From Sphingobium sufflavum (lineage in GTDB: Bacteria > Pseudomonadota > Alphaproteobacteria > Sphingomonadales > Sphingomonadaceae), in assembly GCF_021403115.1 (NCBI RefSeq), contig NZ_JAJSSH010000004.1, forward strand, positions 1-64,000: a stretch of DNA of 64,000 nt, given 5' to 3'. How positions within the stretch are numbered: position 1 is the stretch's first letter; the number at the start of each line of letters is the position of its first letter. This document shows, one piece after another, positions 20,456 through 28,861 of the stretch. The translations under genes were made by a program, and so were the position numbers. Below the pieces are notes generated by a model, which made no database searches, was not told the DNA's origin, and saw only the letters and a program-made list of their open reading frames with translations.

Positions 20456-21196
20456 ATGACCCTCAGCACCCTCGCCATCACCACGCCCGACGGCACCATC
20501 GACAGCCAATTGCTGCTGCCGGAGGGCGACGGACCCTTTCCCGCCATCCTCCTCCTGACCGACATTCGCGGCGCGCGGCCCGTCTATACGAAACTGGCCG
20601 CCGCCCTTGCGGAGCAAGGTTTCGCGGTGCTCCTCCCCAACCTCTATTATCGCAGCGCGCAGGCGCCCGTGGTCGTCCCCGACGCGCCGTTCGATGATGA
20701 GACCCGCGCCCGCCTGCAATCCTATCGCAAGCTGCTGACGCTGGACGCGCAGGCCTCCGATTTCGATGCGTTCGTCAGGACGCTGGACGCCACGGACGGG
20801 GTGGATGCCAGCCGCATCGGCGTGGTCGGCTATTGCATGACGGGCAGTTTCGCCCTGCGCCTTGCCGCGCAGTACCCGGATCGGGTCAGGGCTGCGGCCT
20901 CCTTCCACGGCGGCCAGCTCGCCCCCGCCGACGATGCCTCCGCTCCGCACCTGCTCGCCCCCCGCATCAAGGCGCGGGTCCATATCGGCCATGCCGATCA
21001 GGACGCCTCCGCCCCGCCGGAACAGATCGCCCGCCTCGACGCCGCACTGGCGGAGGCCGGGGTGGACTTCACCACGGAGTTTTACGCGGGGCGCAAGCAT
21101 GGCTTCGCGATCGCGGACTCCGCCGCCTATGACGCCGACGCCTCCGCCCGGCATCTGCGCCGGCTGCTGACCCTGTTCGGGGAAAGCCTTCGCTAG
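20456..21196 (+). CDS. Dienelactone hydrolase family protein
   Basis: A 246-residue alpha/beta hydrolase of the dienelactone hydrolase family, which opens lactones or cleaves small esters. The cysteine nucleophile lies in GVVGYCMTGSFAL (Cys127) and the catalytic histidine in FYAGRKHGFAIAD. The ILLLTDIRGARPVY stretch replaces the usual glutamate-containing loop. An AAAGGACGCACG ribosome site precedes ATG 20456. It may be cotranscribed with the upstream aldo/keto reductase. It ends just before a palindrome shared with the converging Rrf2 gene. Confidence 0.88.
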   Translation: MTLSTLAITTPDGTIDSQLLLPEGDGPFPAILLLTDIRGARPVYTKLAAALAEQGFAVLLPNLYYRSAQAPVVVPDAPFDDETRARLQSYRKLLTLDAQASDFDAFVRTLDATDGVDASRIGVVGYCMTGSFALRLAAQYPDRVRAAASFHGGQLAPADDASAPHLLAPRIKARVHIGHADQDASAPPEQIARLDAALAEAGVDFTTEFYAGRKHGFAIADSAAYDADASARHLRRLLTLFGESLR

Positions 21197-21225
21197 AGCC
21201 GGCCGAGGTCAACCGTTTCCTCCCC

Positions 21226-21252
21226 GTCACCCCGGACCTCATCCGGGGTGAC
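21226..21252. terminator. REP-like palindrome between convergent genes
   Basis: GTCACCCCGGA and TCCGGGGTGAC are perfect 11-bp arms. This CCCCGGA..TCCGGGG word occurs as a dispersed palindrome in many alphaproteobacterial genomes (general knowledge). It lies between the stops of the dienelactone hydrolase and the Rrf2 regulator and can serve as a bidirectional terminator. Confidence 0.7.
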
Positions 21253-21278
21253 AAGAGGAGAGCGACAGTCGCCCCCAC

Positions 21279-21773
21279 TCATCCCGCCGAGGGCGCAACC
21301 TCCGCGACCCGTCCGCCACCCTCGCCCGCATCCTCCAGCCCGCGCGCGTCGCGTTCGCGGCGCAGCGCATCGGCGAGGGTGCGATTGTCCATGATGCTGG
21401 TCACGGCATCGCGCACGTCGGAAAACAGCGCGCGCAACTGGCACACATATTCGTCCGGGCAGTCGTCGCACCGCTGGTAGAAATTGCGGCTGACGCAGGG
21501 CAGCATGGACAGCGGCCCGTCGGTCGCCCGGACGATCTCGCCAAAGGTGATGAGGTCGGCGGGCCGGGCCAGCTTGTACCCGCCCATATTGCCGCGCGTG
21601 CTGCGGACCAGCCCGGCCCGGCGCAGGCTGGACATGATCGACTCCAGAAACTTGCGCGGTATCTGCTCCTCTTCGGAGATCAGCGAAACCTGCCGCGCCT
21701 CACCCGTACTGCGCGCGATGTTCAGGAGGGCCTTGATGGCATAACGCCCACGTTGGGAGAGCATGACGGACAC
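21279..21773 (-). CDS. Rrf2-family transcriptional regulator
   Basis: A 164-residue Rrf2 regulator with an N-terminal winged helix (SQRGRYAIKALLNIA and STRGNMGGYKLARPADLITF). Four cysteines at 93, 102, 105 and 111 (LPCVSRNFYQRCDDC, EYVCQL) sit where IscR- and NsrR-type members hold an iron-sulfur cluster, so redox, iron or sulfur sensing is likely. In some bacteria Rrf2 proteins such as CymR control cysteine and sulfur genes, which fits the sulfur-linked genes around it; that link is inference. The C-terminal tail is alanine- and glycine-rich. Confidence 0.88.
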   Translation of the reverse strand: MSVMLSQRGRYAIKALLNIARSTGEARQVSLISEEEQIPRKFLESIMSSLRRAGLVRSTRGNMGGYKLARPADLITFGEIVRATDGPLSMLPCVSRNFYQRCDDCPDEYVCQLRALFSDVRDAVTSIMDNRTLADALRRERDARGLEDAGEGGGRVAEVAPSAG

Positions 21774-22032
21774 TATACCTTGTTGAGGGCGCCGTCAGTC
21801 GAGGCACGCCGAACCGTGCACCGCTATAGGTCAACCCGCTTGCCGCCGCAATGTCACGGCCGACCGGGCCGGCGCACGGGCAACGCCGCCTCCGGGGGAA
21901 AGGGCCGGCGCCACGCCCGCCCCGTTTCCCGCGCATGATCCGGCGAAGATGAAAGAGCATCGCCCATGCGCCTTCATGCGCCTTGCCGCATCTGGCCCAC
22001 CAACGGATGCCGCCATCGGCCGCGACCCCCGC

Positions 22033-22449
22033 CTAGAGAGCGGCGTGCGCGGCCTGGGGCGGCGTCCGGTCGATCAGGTTGCTGCCGGTCCAGTGCTGCC
22101 CGGCATGTTCGCGCCACGCCTGCAACCCGCCCCGCACGTTGAACACCTGCGTATAGCCCAGTTCCAGCAGGCTGGCCGTCGCCAGCGCGCCGCGATTGCC
22201 GCCCGCGCAATACAGGACGATCGGCTCGTCCCGGCTCGCGACCGCATCGGTGATGAGATATTCCAGCCGTCCCCGGCTGAGGTGGATCGCCCCCGCCAGC
22301 GGGGGATTGCGCAGCAGTTCCTCATCGTCGCGCACGTCGATCAACTGCGCGCCCTCGCGGACCTTGGCCCGCGCCTCCATCGGGCTGATCTCCGCGATCC
22401 GCCGCCGCGCGACTTCGGCCAGCCGCCGTATGTCGTTAAAGTCCGGCAT
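22033..22449 (-). CDS. Rhodanese-like domain protein
   Basis: A single rhodanese domain in 138 residues, the size of GlpE-type sulfurtransferases with a short N-terminal helix. The active-site loop is LYCAGGNRG with Cys81; the CxGGNRG loop fits sulfane sulfur transfer. The common stretches QLIDVRDDEELL and GHIP-like GAIHLSRG are present. ATG 22449 is chosen since MPDFNDIRRL begins the compact domain; the frame is open to 22494. It lies between the Rrf2 regulator and the TauD-type dioxygenase on the same strand, consistent with handling sulfur released from organosulfur compounds. Confidence 0.85.
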   Translation of the reverse strand: MPDFNDIRRLAEVARRRIAEISPMEARAKVREGAQLIDVRDDEELLRNPPLAGAIHLSRGRLEYLITDAVASRDEPIVLYCAGGNRGALATASLLELGYTQVFNVRGGLQAWREHAGQHWTGSNLIDRTPPQAAHAAL

Positions 22450-22752
22450 GACCGGACTCTTCCCCATCCGTCGAGCGGGTGGCGCGCGTGGCAATGCATG
22501 GGCGGTACGTCATCATTCCTGTCCCCAACGACATGGATCGGGCAGTGCGAAGCCGGGGTGGGAAAGCCACGCTCCCGCGCGGCCAGCCCCCCTCGACCCA
22601 CATAATCTACCATGTTGGTTGAGAATTGGAAAAAACTTTAGCTGTTCCGCCCCAAAGCCTTGCTTGCCTGCCGGATCGTCGGCCTGTCCGCCGCCGGGTG
22701 GCCGGACCGCCTATGGTCAGCCCGCCCTATGATCGCTCATCCGGCACCGGCA

Positions 22753-23775
22753 TCAATAGTCGTCGAGGACGAAGAACAAGTCGCCCGCGATCTGGCGGGA
22801 GGTAAAGCCATCCGGCCCGACCGGGAAGCTCGCGCCCACCGTCGTGCGGCGAACGATCCGCTCCTCCTCGAAATGCTCGGCATCGACCGGCCCCCAATGG
22901 CTGGTCGCGCGATTGTCCCACACCGCCAGCGAATTGGGCGTCCAGCGGAACCGCAGTTGCAGGTCCAGCCGACCCGCCAGCTCGTTGCGCAGATAGGTCA
23001 GCAGCGCCTCGCTCTCGCCCTCGCTATACCCCTCGATATATTTGATGAAGCCGGGGCTGAGGAACAGCGCCTTCTTGCCGCTTTCCGGGTGGACGCGCAC
23101 CAGTGGGTGCAGCGACAGATAGGGACCGGTCGGCCGCCCGTCCGCACGGGGCGGCGGCGGAAAGCCGCGATGCGCGTCGTCGCGGCCATGGATCGCCTGC
23201 AACCCGTCGAGATGGCTGCGAAACGCGGGCGAAAAGCTCTCGTACAGCGCCTCCAGATTGACCCACAGCGTATCGCCGCCCGATTCCGGCGATTCATGGT
23301 TGCGCAGGAAGCTGATGTCGCTGGGGTTGGCGACAAAGGTGATGTCGGTGTGCCAGCCGCGACCGCTGCGCGCGCGGGCGAAGGCGCGGTGATGCTGCTT
23401 CTCCACCTCGGTAAAGACGCTTTGCCGCGCGGCCTGCTGGGACTTCACATTCTCCATGATCTGGGCGGGGCCGCCGTCCCGGCCATTGTTGATCGGGTGG
23501 GCGGGCGTCACCCCGCCGAAATAATGGGAGAAACGAATCTGGTCTTCGTCCGTGATCGGCTGGTCGCGAAAGAACAGCACCTTATATTTGACGAGCTTGC
23601 GCCGCAGTCGGGCGACGGTCGCTTCGTCCAGCGGCTGGCGCAGATCGACGCCGCTCACCTCCGCGCCGATGACCGGGTTGACGGGGCTGAACCGCAGCGC
23701 CTCGGACGCCTCGGAACGGGGATGGTCCTGCGCGGTGGGCAGCGGCTTGGTCTTTTCCAGCAGATCAACGGACAT
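22753..23775 (-). CDS. TauD/TfdA-family 2-oxoglutarate dioxygenase
   Basis: A 340-residue Fe(II)/2OG dioxygenase of the TauD/TfdA family; members cleave taurine, alkyl sulfates or aryloxyalkanoates by hydroxylating the carbon next to the heteroatom. The iron ligands are His142 and Asp144 in GWHTDITF and His293 in DNRATSHWGPVD, with the 2OG arginine in IVRRTTV. An AAGGAGATACGCCCC leader precedes ATG 23775, so that start is firm although the frame extends to 23838. It follows the LLM monooxygenase on the same strand after 78 bases containing a 17-bp tandem repeat. Sulfur or carbon release from a sulfonate or sulfate ester is the best guess. Confidence 0.9.
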   Translation of the reverse strand: MSVDLLEKTKPLPTAQDHPRSEASEALRFSPVNPVIGAEVSGVDLRQPLDEATVARLRRKLVKYKVLFFRDQPITDEDQIRFSHYFGGVTPAHPINNGRDGGPAQIMENVKSQQAARQSVFTEVEKQHHRAFARARSGRGWHTDITFVANPSDISFLRNHESPESGGDTLWVNLEALYESFSPAFRSHLDGLQAIHGRDDAHRGFPPPPRADGRPTGPYLSLHPLVRVHPESGKKALFLSPGFIKYIEGYSEGESEALLTYLRNELAGRLDLQLRFRWTPNSLAVWDNRATSHWGPVDAEHFEEERIVRRTTVGASFPVGPDGFTSRQIAGDLFFVLDDY

Positions 23776-23800
23776 GGGGCGTATCTCCTTGTTCAATCGT

Positions 23801-23848
23801 GCAAAAGGATGGGGCGTGCAAAAGGATGGGGCGTGCAAACGGATGGGA
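23801..23848. repeat. 17-bp tandem repeat between LLM monooxygenase and TauD genes
   Basis: GCAAAAGGATGGGGCGT occurs at 23801-23817 and 23818-23834, followed by a diverged third copy starting GCAAACGGATGGGA. It fills almost the whole gap between two co-directional genes. Confidence 0.8.
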
Positions 23849-23853
23849 TGGCG

Positions 23854-25221
23854 TCAGGCCACGCTTTCCCGCGCGACGCTCGTGCGGTCGAGGGCATGGC
23901 TGTTGGCCGGGCGATGCAGGCCCAGATTCTCGCGCAGCGTCGTTCCCTCATATTCGGTGCGGAACAGCCCGCGCCGCTGGAGGATGGGGACGACCTGGTC
24001 GACAAAGTCGGTCAGGCCCGTGGGCAGCACCGGCGGCATGATGTTGAATCCGTCCGCCGCGCCATTCTCGAACCACAGCTGGATGGCGTCGGCCACCTGC
24101 TCCGGCGTGCCGACCACGGTGCGGTGGCCGCGCGCGGTGGACAGGGTGCGGTACAATTGCCGCAGCGTCGGCCGCTCCCGCTCCACATAGTCGCTGACCA
24201 GTTGCAGGCGGCTCTTGTTGCCGTTGGTGTCCTGCGGCGGCGGCGGCGCGATGTCGTCCAGCGAATAGCCGGACAGGTCGACCCCGGCGTACCGCTTCTG
24301 GAGAATATCCCAGGCGATGTCCTCATGGACGAAGGACTGGAGATATTCGTAATTCGCCTCCGCTTCCGCCTCTGTCCCGCCCAGCACGGGGAAGATGCCG
24401 GGCATGATGAGAAGCTGGTCCGGCGTCCGGCCGAACCGGGGCAGCCGCCCCTTGATGTCGGCGTAGAAGGACTGGGCATCCTCCAGCGTCAGGTTCGCGG
24501 TGAAGATCACCTCCGCCGTGCTGGCCGCAAGCGTACGCCCGGATTCCGACGCCCCCGCCTGCACGATCACCGGATAGCCCTGCGGCGGGCGACCGATATT
24601 CAGCGCCCCGCGCACGGTGAAATGCTTGCCCGCATGGTCGATCTGATGGAATTTGTCGGTGTCGATATAGATGCCGGACGCCCGGTCCCGCACAAAGGCG
24701 TCATCCTCATAACTGTCCCACAGGGACTTCACGATCGCCAGGAACTCCTCGGCCCGTTCATAGCGCAAGGCGTGTTCCGGGTGCCTGTCCCGCCCGAAAT
24801 TGGCGGAGACGTCCTGCCCCGTCGTCACCACGTTCCACGCCGCGCGGCCGCCTGAAATCCAGTCGAGCGACGCGAATTTGCGCGCCAGCGTATAGGGGTC
24901 TTCATAGGTGGTGGACGCCGTCGCGACGAACCCCACATGGCTCGTCACCTGCGACAGCGCGGCCCAGAGCGTCACCGGCTCGAACTTCGCGGTCTTGCCG
25001 TTGCGCGCCAGCGTGGCGAGGTCCGCCTCATAACCGCTGCCGGGGCTGTCCGCGACGAAGATCGCATCGAACCTGCCCCGCTCCGCCGTCTGCGCCAGTT
25101 CCCGGTAATGGCCGATGTTCAGGCCCGCGTCCGCCTGTGCATCGGGGTGGAGCCAGGCGGCGATATGATGGCCTGTCGCCTGGAGGAAGGCGCCGAGCCG
25201 GATCTGGCGGTTCTGGGTCAT
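23854..25221 (-). CDS. FMN-dependent LLM-class monooxygenase (NtaA/SnaA/DszA-like)
   Basis: A 455-residue flavin-dependent monooxygenase of the NtaA/SnaA/DszA/SsuD superfamily, needing reduced FMN from a separate reductase. Family signatures are RLGAFLQATGHHIAAWLHPD, DSPGSGYEADLATLARNG, LDWISGGRAAWNVVTT and GYPVIVQAGASESGR. ATG 25221 follows GAGAG; an upstream start at 25236 is possible. No reductase partner is adjacent; the only flavin reductase in the window is at 1160. With the TauD-type dioxygenase and the ABC importer it suggests oxygenolytic attack on organosulfur or chelator-like substrates. Confidence 0.9.
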   Translation of the reverse strand: MTQNRQIRLGAFLQATGHHIAAWLHPDAQADAGLNIGHYRELAQTAERGRFDAIFVADSPGSGYEADLATLARNGKTAKFEPVTLWAALSQVTSHVGFVATASTTYEDPYTLARKFASLDWISGGRAAWNVVTTGQDVSANFGRDRHPEHALRYERAEEFLAIVKSLWDSYEDDAFVRDRASGIYIDTDKFHQIDHAGKHFTVRGALNIGRPPQGYPVIVQAGASESGRTLAASTAEVIFTANLTLEDAQSFYADIKGRLPRFGRTPDQLLIMPGIFPVLGGTEAEAEANYEYLQSFVHEDIAWDILQKRYAGVDLSGYSLDDIAPPPPQDTNGNKSRLQLVSDYVERERPTLRQLYRTLSTARGHRTVVGTPEQVADAIQLWFENGAADGFNIMPPVLPTGLTDFVDQVVPILQRRGLFRTEYEGTTLRENLGLHRPANSHALDRTSVARESVA

Positions 25222-25664
25222 GCGGTTGACTCTCACTCGATGAAGGACGCCGAAGCAGCCTCTCGAATTTCATACCCTATAATTCCGGTCAAGATTAAAA
25301 TTACAGGGCCGGGAGGGACTCGTCGCCCCCGGCGAACCGCCGCCCGCCTGCCGGCCGCCCGCGGGCCAGCCCCGACCCGCCCGCCACCTTGCCCGGCGCA
25401 ACGCCTTCATGGCAAAGAAAATCCTTATTCTATCGGCTTAACCCGGCTCCGGCCACCAGCCTTTCCGCCAACCCGGCAACCGAAACCGGGCATGCCGGCG
25501 ACCGTGCGGATAGAATTGCTATCCCCCGCAAAACCCCCCATTTATTCCATATCTTTTTAGTATGAATTAGGGCACGACACAGGACAACGCCTTCCCACAA
25601 ACGCCAACGGCCCAGCGATGCAGGCAGGCACCGCCGGGCCGTTCGGGCAGGATGTCGACTGGTC
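25222..25664. other. Gap with probable promoter for the LLM/TauD genes
   Basis: No gene is recognised. The part next to 25221 holds AT-rich words (CATACCCTATAATTCC, AAGATTAAAATTACAG) in otherwise GC-rich DNA, as expected of a promoter for the minus-strand LLM gene. A second AT-rich patch near 25540-25570 lies downstream of the FAD monooxygenase gene. Confidence 0.4.
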
Positions 25665-26873
25665 CTAACCGATGGCCGCCGCATCGCGCAGGCTGGTCAG
25701 CATCGACTGGCGCAGCAGATAGGCCCGCCGCTTGTCCGGGTCTTCCGCCAGCGTTCGCATCGTCTCCAGCCGCTTCTGGTGCGCGTCGCTCTGCCCCGCG
25801 CGCATCAGGGCCATATTCTCGATGGTCTGCTGCTGCGTGAAGTCATGCGTCACCGTGCGCCGTTGCCGGTCGTACAGGTCCAGCACGCTGTCGTCCGCCC
25901 GACCGCCCAGCACCTCGACCAGCTTCTCGCACAGGTTGAAGGCGTCATGCACGCCGCTGTTCATCCCGAACCCGCCCAGCGGATTGTTGAGGTGCGCGGC
26001 GTCCCCGACCAGCATCACCCGCCCGCTGCGGAACTGCTTGGCCACGCGCTGGTGCACGCGGTAGATGGTGCGGTGGCGGGTCTGCACATTCTGTCCCGGC
26101 CCGACCAGCCCGTCGAACACCTTGTCCTTCTTCTCGTCGGACAGCAGGTCGCCGTTCACATCGCCGTCATTGGCGGGCACCAGCACGCGCCACAGCGTCG
26201 GCACGCGCAGCAGCACCAGCCACTCGTCGGGGTCCGACACATAGTTCACATGGGCGAGGCCGGGAATATCCTGCTCGATCGGCCGCTCCGTGCTCAGGCA
26301 CAGGAATTTTTCGGGGTAGGTGAACCCGTCGAACTCGATGCCCAGCCATTTGCGCACGATGCTGTTCGCGCCATCGGCCCCGATCACATAGTCGGCGCGG
26401 ACATGGCGCAGGCCGGTCATATGCTCCAGCGTGACGTTCACGCCACTGTCGTCCTGCTCCAGATAGACGACGCGATGGTCGAACAGCAACTGCACGCTGT
26501 CCAGCTCCGCCAGCCGGGTGGAGAGCATCTTGGCCAGATGATATTGCTCGCACTGGACGCGGAAGGGAAAGCGCGTGTCGCCCTCCAGCTCCGCGAAGTC
26601 GAAGGCGAAGACCGTGCCGCTGCGCCGGTCGCGCCAGTGATAGACGGGCGCCTTCAGCCCCATCGCGATCAGCGTGTCGGCAACGCCCAGGCTGTCCAGC
26701 ATCTCCAGCGTCGGCGGATGAAAGGTGGAGGCGCGCAGATCCTGCGCGCTGTCCGATCCCGCATCCGCGACCAGCACGTCGATGCCGCGCTGCGCCAGAT
26801 AGGTGGCGGCGACGCATCCGACCGGACCGGCGCCGGCGATCACCACCTGTACTCTGTCCTTTGGGCCACTCAT
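25665..26873 (-). CDS. FAD-dependent class A monooxygenase
   Basis: A 402-residue aromatic-hydroxylase-type flavoprotein (UbiH/PheA/MhpA group) that uses NAD(P)H and O2. The dinucleotide-binding GAGPVGCVAATYLAQRG, the DG motif in YVIGADGANSIVRKWLG and the GD motif in LVGDAAHLNNPLGGFGMNSG are complete. Family members hydroxylate phenols, and some open pyridine rings (for example the vitamin B6-pathway oxygenases). Transcribed in the same direction as the maleate-isomerase-like, leuD and leuC genes but after a 392-base gap. I infer a first oxidative step in the catabolic cluster to its right; the substrate is unknown. Confidence 0.88.
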   Translation of the reverse strand: MSGPKDRVQVVIAGAGPVGCVAATYLAQRGIDVLVADAGSDSAQDLRASTFHPPTLEMLDSLGVADTLIAMGLKAPVYHWRDRRSGTVFAFDFAELEGDTRFPFRVQCEQYHLAKMLSTRLAELDSVQLLFDHRVVYLEQDDSGVNVTLEHMTGLRHVRADYVIGADGANSIVRKWLGIEFDGFTYPEKFLCLSTERPIEQDIPGLAHVNYVSDPDEWLVLLRVPTLWRVLVPANDGDVNGDLLSDEKKDKVFDGLVGPGQNVQTRHRTIYRVHQRVAKQFRSGRVMLVGDAAHLNNPLGGFGMNSGVHDAFNLCEKLVEVLGGRADDSVLDLYDRQRRTVTHDFTQQQTIENMALMRAGQSDAHQKRLETMRTLAEDPDKRRAYLLRQSMLTSLRDAAAIG

Positions 26874-27265
26874 GACCGTTCCCCCGTGTTCCTGTGAAAA
26901 TATGTCATGGCCATGCTGCTATGCAGGATGGCGGAGCGCCGCGACGGCGAGCGCATGACCTGTCCGCAGCGTGAATAAATGGCCCGCACCCGCTCCGGCC
27001 ATCCGCCCCGCACGCGCCACCGCACCGCCCGTCCCCCGCGGAAATGCGCGGGAAACAGCGCGATACTCTCCTCCCCGGCACAGCCCCGCCATCCGATGCC
27101 GGGCACAGGCCAGCGACGCTGCCAACCGCGCGGGTCACGTCGCCGCCACCCGCGCTGCAGCGCCGCACGACCACACAACCACACAACCGCACGCGCGCGA
27201 TGGCGGCACCCCTTGCCCGGCGCGCGCAGATCGCCCCGCCGCACCACAGGCCGGCCGCCGCACCA
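26874..27265. other. GC-rich gap, no gene recognised
   Basis: Every frame here gives arginine/alanine-rich low-complexity translation and none resembles a family. Short CCACACAA words repeat near 27170. It separates the FAD monooxygenase from the maleate-isomerase-like gene. Confidence 0.5.
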
Positions 27266-28042
27266 TCAATAATCGGACAGCAACCGGCCAAAGCCCGCCC
27301 TGCGCTCGGTAAAGCCATTGGCGCGCAGCGCGTGCCAATAGGTCGCCGTGTTGATCGCGATCACCGGCTTGCCCAGCCACAGTTCAGCGGCGGCGGCGAA
27401 GCGGATGTTGGAGAGGTTGGTGCCCACCTGCACGATCGCGTCCACATCGTCGCCGTCCAGATGGCGCATCGTCGCGCGCAATGTCTCTTCGGTGACTTCC
27501 GCGATGGCGGTCCAGCTTGGGCATTGCAGCGGCACGTCGCGCACCGTCTCGAACCCATGGTCGGACAGGAAATGCCGCACTTCCGCGTTGGCCGTGGGGA
27601 AATAGGGCGACAGGACACTGACCCGCTTCACCCCGCCATAGGCGTTGAGCGCCGCCACGACCGCCTCCGCCCCCGTGCTGACGCGCAGGCCCGACGCCGC
27701 CTCGATCCCCTCGCGCCATTTGCGCCCGCCCTCGGCCCCGCCGAAAAAGGTGACGGCGGACATGCCCATCACCAGATAGTCGGGCTTGCAGGTCATCACG
27801 CCCTGCACCGCGGCCAGCGTATTCTCGTCAATCTCCCGCGTGCCCGCCAGAAAACTCTCGTTGGACACGGCTTTCGCGTCGCTGACGATGATCCGGCTAT
27901 AATGGTTGGTGACGCCATGGGGGCGCATGTCGTCGAAATCGGGCTGGACCACCGTGTTGGTCGATGGCCCCAGCACGCCGAATTTCATGCGATGGCCCAG
28001 CACGTCTTTGTTCCTGCGGGTCGGGGCGTCGGGCGCGGTCAT
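27266..28042 (-). CDS. Maleate isomerase / arylmalonate decarboxylase-like protein lacking both cysteines
   Basis: A 258-residue Asp/Glu-racemase-fold protein, closest in pattern to maleate cis-trans isomerases: GVLGPSTNTVVQPD binds a carboxylate and HALRANGFTER ends the fold. The two cysteines that do the chemistry in characterised members are absent: the first loop reads LVMGMSAVTFF (Met94) and the second VQVGTNLSNI (Gly207), where the usual text is CTS and CTN. A different reaction, such as hydrolysis or another lyase step, or a cysteine-free isomerase, is therefore possible. AGGAGAG precedes ATG 28042. Downstream of leuC and leuD on the same strand after 222 bases. Confidence 0.8.
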   Translation of the reverse strand: MTAPDAPTRRNKDVLGHRMKFGVLGPSTNTVVQPDFDDMRPHGVTNHYSRIIVSDAKAVSNESFLAGTREIDENTLAAVQGVMTCKPDYLVMGMSAVTFFGGAEGGRKWREGIEAASGLRVSTGAEAVVAALNAYGGVKRVSVLSPYFPTANAEVRHFLSDHGFETVRDVPLQCPSWTAIAEVTEETLRATMRHLDGDDVDAIVQVGTNLSNIRFAAAAELWLGKPVIAINTATYWHALRANGFTERRAGFGRLLSDY

Positions 28043-28264
28043 AGTCTCTCCTGCGGTTGGGCAGCGGGCATCGCGACGGACGGCGAAGGCCGCACGACAT
28101 GCCCAGGGTTCAACCGGAAAACTGGTCCCGCCGCGCCGCCGGGGCCATCCGCCATGCCGCCGCTGCTCGCAGGGCGAATAAAGGACGGGTCACGCCAGCG
28201 GGTGCGGAGGACCGGCGCGGGGCGGATCACCGCCCGCCCTGCCTTCCCGCCCGCCGCGAACCCG

Positions 28265-28861
28265 TCAGGCCCGCCGCCCGGCCATGGCCAGCCACGGCGC
28301 ATCCACCGCCACCCGCCCCTCATGCGCGGCGATGCCCTCCGCATCCGCCAGCGTCAGTGCGATCTCGTCCAGCCCCTCCATCAGGCAGCGCCGCCGAAAG
28401 GCGTCGATGGCAAAGGCGAACGTCCTGCCTCCGCATCGCACCGCCTGCGCCTCCAGATCGACGGCGATGCCCGCGCCGCCCCGCACCGCGTCCAGCAGGT
28501 GCGCCACCGCATCCGCTGGCAGGCAGACGGCCAGCACCCCGTTCTTGAAGGCGTTGCTCGCGAAGATGTCGGAGAGGCTGACGGCGATCACCACCCGCAC
28601 GCCCATGTCGGCCATCGCCCATGCGGCATGTTCCCGGCTCGACCCGCATCCGAAATTCTCGCCCGCGATCAGGATCGCCGCACCCGCAAACGCCGGATCG
28701 TCGAACACATTGGCCGGGTCGTGGCGCAGCGCGGCAAAGGCGCCCTTGCCCAGCCCCTCCCGGCTGATCGTCTTGAGCCATTCCGACGCGATAATCATGT
28801 CCGTGTCGACATTGGCGCGGCCCAGCGGATAGGCCCGCCCCTCCACCCGGATCAGGGTCAT
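28265..28861 (-). CDS. leuD: LeuD-like (aconitase-family) hydratase small subunit
   Basis: A 198-residue swivel-domain subunit of the isopropylmalate isomerase / hydratase group: [20 protein letters not shown] near the start and the substrate loop [16 protein letters not shown]. It overlaps leuC by four bases (ATGA), so the two subunits are made in equal amounts. The symbol reflects family only. The neighbours are catabolic, with no leuA or leuB, so the substrate is more likely a substituted maleate such as citraconate or dimethylmaleate than isopropylmalate. That is inference. Confidence 0.87.
   Translation of the reverse strand: MTLIRVEGRAYPLGRANVDTDMIIASEWLKTISREGLGKGAFAALRHDPANVFDDPAFAGAAILIAGENFGCGSSREHAAWAMADMGVRVVIAVSLSDIFASNAFKNGVLAVCLPADAVAHLLDAVRGGAGIAVDLEAQAVRCGGRTFAFAIDAFRRRCLMEGLDEIALTLADAEGIAAHEGRVAVDAPWLAMAGRRA

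Noticed and set aside
19190..21154. Long minus-strand frame opposite the aldo/keto reductase and dienelactone hydrolase
   Set aside because: Antisense shadow of two well-supported genes.
22660..24855. 731-residue plus-strand frame opposite the TauD and LLM genes
   Set aside because: Antisense shadow of two complete oxygenase genes.
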